From contig NC_067205.1 of NCBI RefSeq assembly GCF_026262505.1, positions 26,800,556 to 26,864,555 of the forward strand: DNA of 64,000 nt, read 5' to 3'. Numbering within the stretch: position 1 is the stretch's first letter; the number at the start of each line of letters is the position of its first letter. The DNA is from Trichomonas vaginalis G3. Lineage: Eukaryota; Parabasalia; Trichomonadida; Trichomonadidae. The notes below the pieces were generated by a model. The model did no database searches. It was not told where the DNA came from and worked only from the letters and a program-made list of their open reading frames with translations. Positions 1 through 7,367 of the stretch are shown one piece after another. Made by a program: the position numbers and the translations under genes.

Positions 1-176
1 AGGAAGAGAGTTATAAAGTAATGAATTCAACGGGTGAGAAAACAGGTGAAAAAAGAGGTGAAATCTCACCTCTTCACCTAAATTATATTTTTGTGCTATG
101 TTTTCATACGTGTGAGGGTGGTGATATCATTAATTTTTAAGTTTATTTTTATTTTTTTTTAAGTTATTTTATATAA

Positions 177-503
177 ATGACGAAAACTATTGAGATAACA
201 AACTACAACGGTCATGAGTTCAAGAATTTGTTCTTCGTTCCTCGTGAAAATACATTCTATCAGATACGAGGGAGAAAGGGTAAAGTTAGTTTGAGCGTTT
301 ATGAAGGAATGAAGAATGGAAAGTTTATACAAGCATACGATACAAACGGTAAACGTGTTTCATTAGCTTTGTCAAAACTTACTAACATTTATTTTGACAG
401 TGACTTTGACTCTGACGATTGGAGCGACAGCAGCGATACTGAAGAATATGAACTATTGTGTGAAGCACAGCAATGGGAAGAGTTGCAATACTTTTGTAAG
501 TGA
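177..503 (+). CDS. TIR-borne small protein, type A (108 aa)
   Basis: This small acidic-tailed protein is encoded inside a Maverick TIR, so an intact element carries it twice in opposite orientations. Near-identical 108-residue copies lie at 50060-50386 and 58346-58672. Residues 5-70 contain the pattern GHEFKNLFFVP, then FYQIRGR, then a basic beta-rich stretch; the tail is Asp/Ser rich (DSDFDSDDWSDSSDTEE). The same pattern forms the C-terminal domain of the HNH endonuclease at 17005-17577. The function is unknown; a nucleic-acid-binding module shared with the nuclease is an inference. The start follows an A/T-rich leader (ttatataaatg), as in the other copies. Confidence 0.75.
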   Translation: MTKTIEITNYNGHEFKNLFFVPRENTFYQIRGRKGKVSLSVYEGMKNGKFIQAYDTNGKRVSLALSKLTNIYFDSDFDSDDWSDSSDTEEYELLCEAQQWEELQYFCK

Positions 504-626
504 GAACGTTTATTTTTACAGTAGTAAGGTGAAGTGGTTGGCGGCTTTATAAATATTTAAGGTTAAATTAGTGTTGTCGTTTGTGTTGTAAAATATACGT
601 TAACGGTTTTGTAAAGTGTCAAATTC

Positions 627-675
627 ACAAGTATTGCGTACTGAGGAACGCAGTGCCTCAGTACACGAGACTTGT
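627..675. other. Maverick 1 terminal stem-loop (20-9-20)
   Basis: A 49-base inverted repeat ends nine bases inside the element terminus. Arms of 20 bases pair at about 17 positions, and the nine-base loop contains cgcagtg (cactgcg on the other strand). The same 20-9-20 layout with a different stem sequence is found at every Maverick end in the window. Confidence 0.75.
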
Positions 676-684
676 ATACTAACT

Positions 685-830
685 TTTTGAAGTAAATTAG
701 TATAAATTTGTTTTTACTTTTATTTCGAAAAAGTAGCAATAATCGTAAAAGGGTATTGATAGGCTTGCTAAAGTAACTAATTTTAGCTGTCAAATACTTT
801 TGTATTTTGAAGTAAATTAGTATAAATTTG
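685..830. repeat. 26-bp direct repeat, 120-bp spacing
   Basis: The 26 bases at 685-710, directly after the end of Maverick 1, recur at 805-830. They begin ttttgaagtaaattag. The sequence between shows no gene. It could be a partial tandem duplication or the footprint of an older small insertion. Confidence 0.6.
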
Positions 831-872
831 ATATTATTTTAACTCCCTTTGAAAACCTCAATTTTCCATACA

Positions 873-932
873 GAGGGAACGGGAATAGCATCCATTATTC
901 CCTGAGAATGGTTGCGCATTCTCAGTTCCCTC
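873..932. repeat. Nested hairpin (three-way-junction layout) beside Maverick 2
   Basis: Outer arms gagggaac (873-880) and gttccctc (925-932) enclose two adjacent inner hairpins, gggaata/ttattccc and tgagaatg/cattctca. The arrangement resembles the serial hairpins of the foldback elements at 28.8-29.5 kb and 31-34.5 kb, so Maverick 2 may have landed next to a scrap of such an element. Confidence 0.6.
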
Positions 933-953
933 TATATTTCGAACGAAGCTCTC

Positions 954-959
954 ATCGGT
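954..959. repeat. Target duplication atcggt, left of Maverick 2
   Basis: The six bases atcggt immediately precede the Maverick terminus agttagtatac and are repeated exactly at 22283-22288 after the other terminus. Five- or six-base duplications are the known hallmark of Maverick/Polinton insertion. Confidence 0.9.
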
Positions 960-968
960 AGTTAGTAT

Positions 969-1017
969 ACAAGTGTTGGGTACGAAGGCACTGCGCGCCT
1001 CCTTACCCAATACTTGT
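969..1017. other. Maverick 2 terminal stem-loop, left
   Basis: Arms of 20 bases (outer part acaagt/acttgt) enclose a nine-base loop with cactgcg. About 17 of 20 positions pair. The copy in the right TIR is at 22225-22273. Confidence 0.75.
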
Positions 1018-1189
1018 GAATTTGACACTTTACAAAACCGTTAACGTATATTTTACAACACAAACGACAACACTAACTTAACCTTAAATATTTACAAAAC
1101 CACCAACCACTTCACTTCACTAACGAACTCACTAATGTAAAAAATAAACGTTCTCACTATCGTTCTCACTAACGACTTCACTAATGTTC

Positions 1190-1474
1190 TCATAAATTTT
1201 CCTCAATATCTTCATCATCAGTGTTAACCCTATTGTAGTCATACTTGAAGCCATAAACTTTCTCTAACTTCTTAACGTACAATTTACATAACTTACCTTC
1301 GTCATCGTATGGTTTAATGATATAACTATTTCTATCTTTATACACAGTCAATGAAAAGTCAACTGGTCTCGGATGTATTTAAAAGAACATGTTATGCTCA
1401 GGAAGGAAGAATAAATGTTTAAATGTATGTTTGTTATACTGTGGAATTCGAATGAGTTGCTTTTGTTCTGTCAT
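1190..1474 (-). pseudogene. TIR-borne small protein, type B, left copy (broken)
   Basis: This is the left-TIR counterpart of the gene at 21768-22052, read on the minus strand. It is nearly identical in sequence but looks broken, whereas the right copy is open. Confidence 0.7.
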
Positions 1475-1550
1475 TTATATAAAAATAAACTTAAAAATTA
1501 ATGATATCACCACCCTCACACGTATGAAAACATAGCACAAAAATAAATTT

Positions 1551-1600
1551 AGGTGAAGTGGTGAAATCTCACCTCTTTTTTCACCCGGTTTTTCACCCGG
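1551..1600. other. Recurrent ggtga palindrome, left TIR
   Basis: The pattern aggtgaag-ggtga-tctcacct followed by ttttttcaccc forms a hairpin and repeated ggtga/tcacc words. Related copies are at 32-79, 10044-10079, 11135-11173, 21644-21691, 50463-50510 and 58223-58268. Each lies between the end of one gene and the start of the next. Confidence 0.7.
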
Positions 1601-1606
1601 TTGAAT

Positions 1607-2134
1607 TCATTGCTTTATAACTCTCTTCCTTGGTTTCTTTTTAGTTGCTTTCTTCACGTCTGTCTCCAACTTGACTGTCTTTCTTCTTCGTCCATAATGA
1701 TACCAATTACTTCCACCAGTCAATGGGTCAAATGGTTGTTCATAAGGGTTTCCATACATTCCATAAGGTCCGTATGGATAAACCGCTGCTGGAGAAGAAA
1801 CATTTTCTTTAGTTCCATCGACTCTATTTAAATGCATTGTTTCACCTTTCATCTGGTCATTAAAGTCTTTTGCGTGTTTTGCAAACTCATCGTCCTTTCC
1901 TAAAGCATTTTCTGACTCAGTCGCAACCAAATTGGATGCTTTATTTATGAGCCCTATTTTATTTAATCTTAACTTCTTTGCAACCCAGCCTCCAATCTTC
2001 CCTTTATTTGCATCTAATGTCTTCGAAACCCTTCCTCCACTCATTTTATTTACTGCGTCATAAGCTCCAAGTGCTTTTGCTCCAAATGCTAATGCTTTTG
2101 TTCCCATTGCGCCTAAAGCTGCCCAAGCTACCAT
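1607..2134 (-). CDS. Small basic Maverick protein with hydrophobic N-terminus (175 aa)
   Basis: No family is recognised. Residues 1-30 are Ala/Gly-rich and hydrophobic (WAALGAMGTKALAFGAKALG). The centre is helical and charged, residues 120-150 are Tyr/Pro/Gly-rich (YPYGPYGMYGNPY), and the tail is strongly basic (RRRK, KKATKKKPRKR). A hydrophobic head with a basic tail is common in minor virion or core proteins, so a virion role is a reasonable guess but unproven. The last codons overlap the inner edge of the TIR. It is the terminal gene of a minus-strand group of three (1607-3241). A degraded counterpart is at 50519-51031. Confidence 0.65.
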   Translation of the reverse strand: MVAWAALGAMGTKALAFGAKALGAYDAVNKMSGGRVSKTLDANKGKIGGWVAKKLRLNKIGLINKASNLVATESENALGKDDEFAKHAKDFNDQMKGETMHLNRVDGTKENVSSPAAVYPYGPYGMYGNPYEQPFDPLTGGSNWYHYGRRRKTVKLETDVKKATKKKPRKRVIKQ

Positions 2135-2359
2135 TTACACCATATTAAAATCATCTCTCTTCAATATTATCTCATAAAAGTTCTCGTTACTGGAGAAAGT
2201 CAATGAAACATAAGCGTTCTCACGGGCTTCGCCCTCACCGCTTTGCGGTCTATCTAACTTATTTCTTATATCATCTATACGCTTCAAAATGTCTGAACAA
2301 TTGCTAACATCTTCTACAACAGTTATTTCATCATGAATGACCTTCAAGAACAAGCTCAT
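2135..2359 (-). CDS. Small Maverick protein (74 aa), unknown
   Basis: This short acidic protein (MSLFLKVIHDEITVVEDV at the N-terminus) sits between its minus-strand neighbours without spacer: its stop is next to the start of the 175-residue protein gene and its start abuts the stop of the gene at 2360-3241. The gene contains a GC-rich stretch (gggcttcgccc, ccgctttgcgg) that looks like an inserted mini-hairpin, translated in frame as part of PQSGEGEARENA. No domain is recognised. The counterpart in Maverick 3 is near 51045-51256. Confidence 0.55.
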   Translation of the reverse strand: MSLFLKVIHDEITVVEDVSNCSDILKRIDDIRNKLDRPQSGEGEARENAYVSLTFSSNENFYEIILKRDDFNMV

Positions 2360-3241
2360 TTAATATGCTATTAAAATCATCTCAATAATGAGTCCATCCT
2401 TTCCGTCTTTAGGTAGCACAACATCTTTCATTGAAGAAGGTTCGACAAGTCTTATGTTAAACTTACTGACAAAGTTTGTTATACTATAATGCTTTGGCGG
2501 CGAATACATATAGTTTGAAAGACATAATATAGATTCTTCAGCAAATTCACTTATACTGGATTTTATAACAATGTTCTCACGAGACCAAATACCACCAATT
2601 GACAATCTTGTAAGCAATCCTGCTGAACCTTCAACTGTAAACGTCGATGGTAACATTCCACGAAGGTCATCTATTGACATCTTTGAGTCACTGAATTTAA
2701 AGATTTTCTTAAAGCAAGCGTCATTATCTAACCATGCAATAGCTTTGAAGTTTTCATTCGAATATACATCTGCTTCATTAAATGTAAAACCTGACTTCTT
2801 TGCAGAGACGACTTTAAAATCTATTGAGTTTGTTTCAAAATTATATGCTATGGTAACTTCTGAAGGTAATGGATGTCCTTCCACAGTCAGTTGTTCTCTC
2901 ACTACCGTTTGAAGCTTTGTGTTAAAAACTTTCATGTCATCTCCTGTGTCTAGGTTCACATACACAGCAACAGGAAAACTATCTTGCTTCTTTGTTTCAT
3001 CATTATACCTCAAAACATTAAAGTTCTTCAATAATATTGTTCTTCCTGCTGGAATACTTCTAACTTGTCTTATTTCAATAGCTTTCTCACCTCCTACATA
3101 CTCTACCCAGTGTCTTGGATATTCATAAGTATACTGACTTTCTTGAATTTTGGTAGGTTTCATCATAACGTGTTCATAGTATATCTTTATACTCTTGTCA
3201 GTTAGACTCGGTGCTATGTTCTGAATATTTCTGACTTGCAT
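2360..3241 (-). CDS. Virion-type Maverick protein, paralogue 1 (about 293 aa)
   Basis: The start is taken at MQVRNIQNIAPS (3241) because a longer reading would run into the divergent ATPase gene at 3258. The protein is beta-rich, with no membrane segment. Its C-terminal third (IGGIWSRENIVIKSS, then PPKHYSITN and LPKDGKDGLIIEM) resembles the C-terminal part of the protein at 17765-18478 (FPGIWDRKQAILYSN, HHYQILNITN), so the two look like paralogues. A structural (minor capsid or vertex) role is inferred from the paralogy and from its position next to the packaging ATPase. A degraded counterpart is at 51260-52142. Confidence 0.65.
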   Translation of the reverse strand: MQVRNIQNIAPSLTDKSIKIYYEHVMMKPTKIQESQYTYEYPRHWVEYVGGEKAIEIRQVRSIPAGRTILLKNFNVLRYNDETKKQDSFPVAVYVNLDTGDDMKVFNTKLQTVVREQLTVEGHPLPSEVTIAYNFETNSIDFKVVSAKKSGFTFNEADVYSNENFKAIAWLDNDACFKKIFKFSDSKMSIDDLRGMLPSTFTVEGSAGLLTRLSIGGIWSRENIVIKSSISEFAEESILCLSNYMYSPPKHYSITNFVSKFNIRLVEPSSMKDVVLPKDGKDGLIIEMILIAY

Positions 3242-3257
3242 TTTTAATAAGATTAAA
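3242..3257. promoter_or_regulatory. 16-bp divergent promoter region
   Basis: Only 16 bases (ttttaataagattaaa) separate the start codons of the minus-strand gene and the plus-strand ATPase gene. The spacer is nearly self-complementary, as expected of one short element serving both directions. The equivalent spacer at 6202-6218 is similar in length and composition. Confidence 0.5.
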
Positions 3258-4145
3258 ATGAAGCATTTAATACATGACGTAGATGAAGACATGAACGAAA
3301 CCACAGACAAACTTAACTCTTCTCTCATTCTTCCTTTCAGTAAGGACTATGAGTTCTGTTCAAATGGCGTGTATTTCTATTGTGGAAAGATGGGGTCAGG
3401 TAAGACATTTAATCTTATTCGTCATATACTCATAACAGAACGTTTAGGAAATGACTCATATTATGACCAAATCATTATATCAGCAACTTCAGACTCTATG
3501 GACTCAACAGCGAAAACATTCATGTCAAAAGTTCAAGCCTCTGTCGTTAAAGTTCCAGACAGTGAGCTCATTGAATTTCTTCAACGTTACATTCGACGTA
3601 AGAGAAAATATTATGCTATCGTTGAATTTATACAGTCAGGAATGCAAAAGACTTCAGAAGAGATGGAAAGAATTATTGACAAACATCACTTACGTCAGTA
3701 CTCAGGAGTTTACGATATGAAACGACTTACAAACTACATTCTGTCAAAACTTTCAAAATACCCCTTCAAAAAATATCCTTCAAATACTTTGTTAGTTTGC
3801 GACGACTTCGCTGGAAAAGGTTTAGTTTCAAAGCCTGACTCACCATTAGCTAACATCATAACTAAAGTCAGACATTACCATTTAACTGTAGCAATACTAA
3901 TGCAGACGTGGAGGTTTTTAGCTTTAAACATAAAACGTCTCATAACTGACTTCGTTATCTTTCAAGGTTTCTCACGTTATGACATTGAACTCATATGGAA
4001 ACAGTCAGGTATAACATTACCTTTTGAAGAAATTTGGGAAGCATATAAGTCTCTCATCTCTCCTCGTTCATACCTTGAGATTCATATCATGACTAATACC
4101 ATTAAAGTCAAAAATATTCCATGGGAACGACCAACATTGTTTTAA
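3258..4145 (+). CDS. Genome-packaging ATPase (FtsK/HerA type, A32-like)
   Basis: This protein would power the loading of DNA into a capsid, the role of A32/HerA-type ATPases in Polintons, virophages and large DNA viruses. A Walker A motif is clear near residue 38 (YCGKMGSGKTFNL) and a Walker B near residue 188 (NTLLVCDDFAGKG); a sensor-like stretch follows (AILMQTWRFLALN). The 295-residue length fits the family. It is transcribed divergently from a virion-type gene with a 16-bp spacer and ends by overlapping the tail of the convergent gene at 4142 by four bases. The frame is open throughout. A degraded counterpart lies at 52159-53048. Confidence 0.9.
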   Translation: MKHLIHDVDEDMNETTDKLNSSLILPFSKDYEFCSNGVYFYCGKMGSGKTFNLIRHILITERLGNDSYYDQIIISATSDSMDSTAKTFMSKVQASVVKVPDSELIEFLQRYIRRKRKYYAIVEFIQSGMQKTSEEMERIIDKHHLRQYSGVYDMKRLTNYILSKLSKYPFKKYPSNTLLVCDDFAGKGLVSKPDSPLANIITKVRHYHLTVAILMQTWRFLALNIKRLITDFVIFQGFSRYDIELIWKQSGITLPFEEIWEAYKSLISPRSYLEIHIMTNTIKVKNIPWERPTLF

Positions 4146-4544
4146 AGTTTAACCTTCAATTGACTGATGGTAAACAAATTCCATGCATCTCTGTCGCCAT
4201 TTCTGTTAATATTTTTGCTGTCATTCATATCATCCACTTCTCCATCCGTTAGCTTTTGAGGATATGCGTTAGAATAGCTGTTCTTAAATGAAGGCTTTTC
4301 ACCTTTGAGAGCATAAACTCTATAACTTTCTGCATACTTTATGTTTGAACCTCCTGAGCCATCATTGACATAAATTTTTATAGGCTTCCACCCTTTGTTC
4401 ATGTTCCTGCTTCTTCCCTTAGCTCTTTTGTTCAGTAGTTCTACATCTTTATACACAGCACCTGTCTCAGTGAATTCAACAATATTTTCATTCGTTAGCT
4501 TTACATTCAAACCCTTGTCGAGTATATTGTTCATTTCATACATA
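4142..4544 (-). CDS. Maverick protein, unknown (about 134 aa)
   Basis: The frame is open back to 4660, but the ATG at 4544 (MYEMNNILDKG) or the next one is preferred because the divergent gene begins at 4569. The protein is basic and Gly/Asn-rich (KRAKGRSRNMNKGWKPIKIYV, NDGSGGSNIKYAES). No domain is recognised. It is convergent with the ATPase gene. The Maverick 3 copy runs into the assembly gap. Confidence 0.5.
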
Positions 4545-4568
4545 TAAAAGGTTTTTATTCTATATGAA

Positions 4569-5183
4569 ATGAGAAGCAAATCCATCTTAGCTGGTGCCGT
4601 TATTGTTCCAATTGAACCAACATCAAATGTTGACTCACGAACGACAAACAATATTGTCATAAAGAACTATAGTTCGGAGTGTTTGAAAGAAAAAGAACCA
4701 GATCTTAAGTCGGTGAATTTAAACTCAGCTTCAAACGCTAACGCTACATCAGATGTTAAGTTAGAGTATCCACCATTAGACCAAATTCTTTCAAGAGAAG
4801 CCAACGACAACCCTTACACAAATGTTCAAACAAATCCTTCAGATAACGTAGACCATTACCTTCTTCAGTTATACCAAACTATCTTACTCAAAGACGATAA
4901 GAAGCTTTTGACAAATCTTATAAGCAAGAACCAAATAATTCTAACAAAGGAGGACCTTGAAAATGTTATATCACGAATAACAGGAAAACAATGTGTCATT
5001 GACTATCTCGACCCTGAAATCGAATGCTGTGGTCAAACTCCACTATTCATGAAAATAGGTAACATCCGCATCATTGAAACACCAGGAACTACAGGAGTTG
5101 AGTTTAAGTATAAATATTCGAACGAGTATACAAAACTATCTACTGACTATAAGCGTTGTTTGAAATATGTTTTAGTAAATTAA
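4569..5183 (+). CDS. Maverick protein, unknown (204 aa)
   Basis: The first 80 residues are Asn/Ser/Asp-rich and probably disordered. Residues 90-204 look folded and include HYLLQLYQTILLKDDKKLL and a Cys pair (IECCGQTP). It does not show the His, acidic and Cys pattern expected of an adenain protease, so it should not be called one. It lies divergent from the gene ending at 4142, and a GC-rich mini-hairpin (gaccttcggtc, ggcgctttgcgcc) follows its stop at about 5189-5222. Confidence 0.55.
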   Translation: MRSKSILAGAVIVPIEPTSNVDSRTTNNIVIKNYSSECLKEKEPDLKSVNLNSASNANATSDVKLEYPPLDQILSREANDNPYTNVQTNPSDNVDHYLLQLYQTILLKDDKKLLTNLISKNQIILTKEDLENVISRITGKQCVIDYLDPEIECCGQTPLFMKIGNIRIIETPGTTGVEFKYKYSNEYTKLSTDYKRCLKYVLVN

Positions 5184-5233
5184 AGCAGTCAGGACCTTCG
5201 GTCTTGGCGCTTTGCGCCGTCAGTCAAAAAATT

Positions 5234-5476
5234 TCAAGTTAGCAATTTGTAATATCTATCCAAAACTTCTTCAACAGTATCGAACTCATCTTCATAATGC
5301 AAACCTAATCTTATTGACTTGGTGCAGTTTTCACTAACACAATATTTTTCTGTTCTCTTGACTGACATAACTAACTCATTTGTTTCATCAAACAGCAACA
5401 ACCAAAGTTCATGACCTAATACATAACATTCATACTTTATATTTTTAGCTCTGAGTTCTCTTGTAAGCTGTTGCAT
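5234..5476 (-). CDS. Small Maverick protein (80 aa), unknown
   Basis: This short protein has a beta-rich core (YECYVLGHELWLLLFDE) and three Cys residues. Its start overlaps the end of the penton-like gene (5437-6201) by 40 bases, which suggests co-expression. No family is recognised. Confidence 0.5.
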   Translation of the reverse strand: MQQLTRELRAKNIKYECYVLGHELWLLLFDETNELVMSVKRTEKYCVSENCTKSIRLGLHYEDEFDTVEEVLDRYYKLLT

Positions 5477-6201
5477 TTAATATTTTCTAAAAAGTCAACT
5501 TCAACAGTCATTCGCACTGGTGCCTTCAGTTCTACAGGCTCTCCTTGAAAGTCAACTAGTCTGAATTGCATGTCTTTCAAATTATGAGGACTAATGTGAA
5601 CCCATTTACCTAAATGAGTTGCTATGACAGGAACGTTTGGAATGAACATTGAATTGACTGCATAACAGAAGGATTTATATTCTACTGAACCTTTACTATT
5701 AACTCCTGAAATGCCTGTGACATTAGCTATTTTAGACTCAATGTATAAACAATTACCATAACATACGTATGGAACAGATTTCATCTCAATCGTTTTGTCA
5801 ACACTTTTCAAAGGAAATGTCATATGATATGCTCCCAGAAGCAATTGAACTCTATGACTCATTCGTGTTATCTTGAACTCTTTCTCGCTGCTGAACTTCA
5901 ATGTTCCCTCAGAAGAGAGTTCGACATCTATGTTGTCAATAGTTTCTTCATTTATGAGAGTATCTATGACTCCAGCAATTTTATCTATTCTATACCCAGC
6001 TCTGTTAGGAAATGTTATAACACTTCTTTTGTCATCTATTTCAATCTCTATGAAATCTGTTTCATCTGTTATGACAAAAGTTGCGATAGTATTGAAGTCA
6101 ACAACTCTGAAAGCAAGCGCTTCATTCTGAAGACCTAAGTTTGTTTGTAGCTTTACTGTCCCGTATTCGTTTGGGTCTGTACTTTGCAAATAGAACAACA
6201 T
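5437..6201 (-). CDS. Penton-like minor capsid protein (254 aa)
   Basis: The protein is beta-strand-rich with no membrane segment. Its C-terminal stretch (MQFRLVDFQGEPVEL, then VRMTVEVDF) resembles the closing strands of minor capsid or penton proteins of Polinton-like viruses, which typically read I-x-L-x-D-x-x-G-x-x-h-x-L. The middle (SFCYAVNSMFIPNVPVIATH) also fits a jelly-roll-like layout. If correct it would occupy capsid vertices beside the major-capsid-like protein at 19282. It is divergent from the collagen-like gene across a 17-bp spacer. The assignment rests on motif resemblance only. Confidence 0.5.
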   Translation of the reverse strand: MLFYLQSTDPNEYGTVKLQTNLGLQNEALAFRVVDFNTIATFVITDETDFIEIEIDDKRSVITFPNRAGYRIDKIAGVIDTLINEETIDNIDVELSSEGTLKFSSEKEFKITRMSHRVQLLLGAYHMTFPLKSVDKTIEMKSVPYVCYGNCLYIESKIANVTGISGVNSKGSVEYKSFCYAVNSMFIPNVPVIATHLGKWVHISPHNLKDMQFRLVDFQGEPVELKAPVRMTVEVDFLENIKCNSLQENSELKI

Positions 6202-6218
6202 TTTATTCTCATTAAAAT
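6202..6218. promoter_or_regulatory. 17-bp divergent promoter region
   Basis: The spacer tttattctcattaaaat separates the start codons of the penton-like (minus) and collagen-like (plus) genes. Its length and A/T-rich symmetric make-up match the spacer at 3242-3257. Confidence 0.45.
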
Positions 6219-7367
6219 ATGACTATTGCTGCATATGCGTATGAAACAAATGAAGCAAGAAGAGCACTTGAACTAGTAAACGAAAACTCAACTTTAACCA
6301 TTGAAGGCAACAATTTAGTCATTGACGATGGAAAAACTAAAAAAGTCATTGATTTCGATACTTTTAACACGTATGACCCATTCATTACAACAAGTAAAGT
6401 TCCTATCATAAATGATGGAACGGTGCAATATATAAATTCTACAGTAGATGCCTCATTAGTGAAAGTATTAAATGTTCTCATTGAATTGTTAAAGAGCTTT
6501 CGATTTGACGACAACATTAAATGCCTAAAGAATTTAGTCATGAATGAGAAACAAATTCTCGGCGTTGCTGGTAGCAGTAATGATGTACACCTTATGACAT
6601 TAGAATATTATAACGAACATAAAGATGAACTGAAAGGAGAGAAGGGTGACACTGGACCACAAGGAATACAAGGAATACAAGGACCTCAAGGCGAAAACGG
6701 TTTGGATGGTGAAGATGGAAAGGATGGGAAAACTGCTAAATCATGGATATGGAACCTTATAAATACTGGTTTAACAGCTGCTTCATATGGAGTTCTTCAA
6801 TACCAAATCGGAAAGATATGGGCAGTACTTGGTGAAGAAGCTTTAGATGACGTTAAAAATGCTTTGAACTTCATTTCAAATGGTTCGGATACTATTAAAA
6901 CTTTATCTGGTTGGATGCAAGAAACAAGGAGTCAAATAGATACTGTAAGACGTATAGCAAACAATGCACGTACAGGATTGGATACTTTACGAGAAGCACA
7001 AAATACACTAAAGGAAGCAAATGATATTCTTGGCTCAGTATCAGACATGCATGAAGATTGGCTTAAAGGTATTGACAAATCTTTAAAAAATCACAGTCAG
7101 TCTATTGCTGACTACAAGAAAAGTATAGATTTTTTACATAGTGCTATGGACGTACATGATGGAAGCATAAGGAACTTACTTAATGCTAACAATAACTTAC
7201 CAGAAACTATTAAAGCATTTATAAAGTCCTTTGTAAAACCTGGTGCTCTAACATTTAGGTCTTTGAGAGCAAGAGCATTGAAGTCAAGAGATGCAGAAAC
7301 TCCAACAGAACCTACAGAAGGAACTGAAACAACAGAAACTCCAAAGAACCACCAAAACCAACGCTAA
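6219..7367 (+). CDS. Collagen-like Maverick protein (382 aa)
   Basis: Residues 140-172 carry Gly-X-Y triplets (GEKGDTGPQGIQGIQGPQGE, then GLDGEDGKDGK), a short collagen-like rod. A Trp-rich hydrophobic stretch (WIWNLINTGLTAASYGVLQY) follows, then about 130 residues of helical, probably coiled-coil sequence; the tail is Thr/Pro/Glu-rich. Collagen-like rods form trimeric stalks in phage and virus fibres. With the collar-like fibre encoded directly downstream (overlap about 77 bases in another frame), the pair may form a spike or fibre. The role is inferred; the collagen-like repeats are seen directly. Confidence 0.7.
   Translation: MTIAAYAYETNEARRALELVNENSTLTIEGNNLVIDDGKTKKVIDFDTFNTYDPFITTSKVPIINDGTVQYINSTVDASLVKVLNVLIELLKSFRFDDNIKCLKNLVMNEKQILGVAGSSNDVHLMTLEYYNEHKDELKGEKGDTGPQGIQGIQGPQGENGLDGEDGKDGKTAKSWIWNLINTGLTAASYGVLQYQIGKIWAVLGEEALDDVKNALNFISNGSDTIKTLSGWMQETRSQIDTVRRIANNARTGLDTLREAQNTLKEANDILGSVSDMHEDWLKGIDKSLKNHSQSIADYKKSIDFLHSAMDVHDGSIRNLLNANNNLPETIKAFIKSFVKPGALTFRSLRARALKSRDAETPTEPTEGTETTETPKNHQNQR

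Larger units (their letters stand above)
1..684. mobile_element. Maverick/Polinton 1, right terminal inverted repeat only
   Basis: This stretch matches the right TIRs of the two other Maverick copies in the window. It begins within a base or so of the inner TIR boundary and ends with the shared terminal sequence acttgtatactaact at 670-684. It carries the TIR-borne small gene (177-503), the ggtga palindrome near 32-79, the conserved subterminal block gtgtcaaattcac and the terminal stem-loop (627-675). The element body lies outside the window, so it cannot be said whether this is a whole element or a solo TIR. No target duplication can be assigned because the left end is not visible. Confidence 0.85.
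960..1631. repeat. Maverick 2 left TIR (672 bp)
   Basis: The sequence runs as the reverse complement of 21611-22282 up to the motif ctctcttcctt. The inner boundary falls inside the 3-prime ends of the flanking genes on both sides, so the 175-residue protein gene (left) and the 81-residue protein gene (right) each take their last codons from the TIR in different frames. Confidence 0.9.

Noticed and set aside
4569-5183. Maverick cysteine protease
   Set aside because: The expected His, Asp/Glu and Cys arrangement is not visible, so the protease is left unassigned rather than forced onto this gene.
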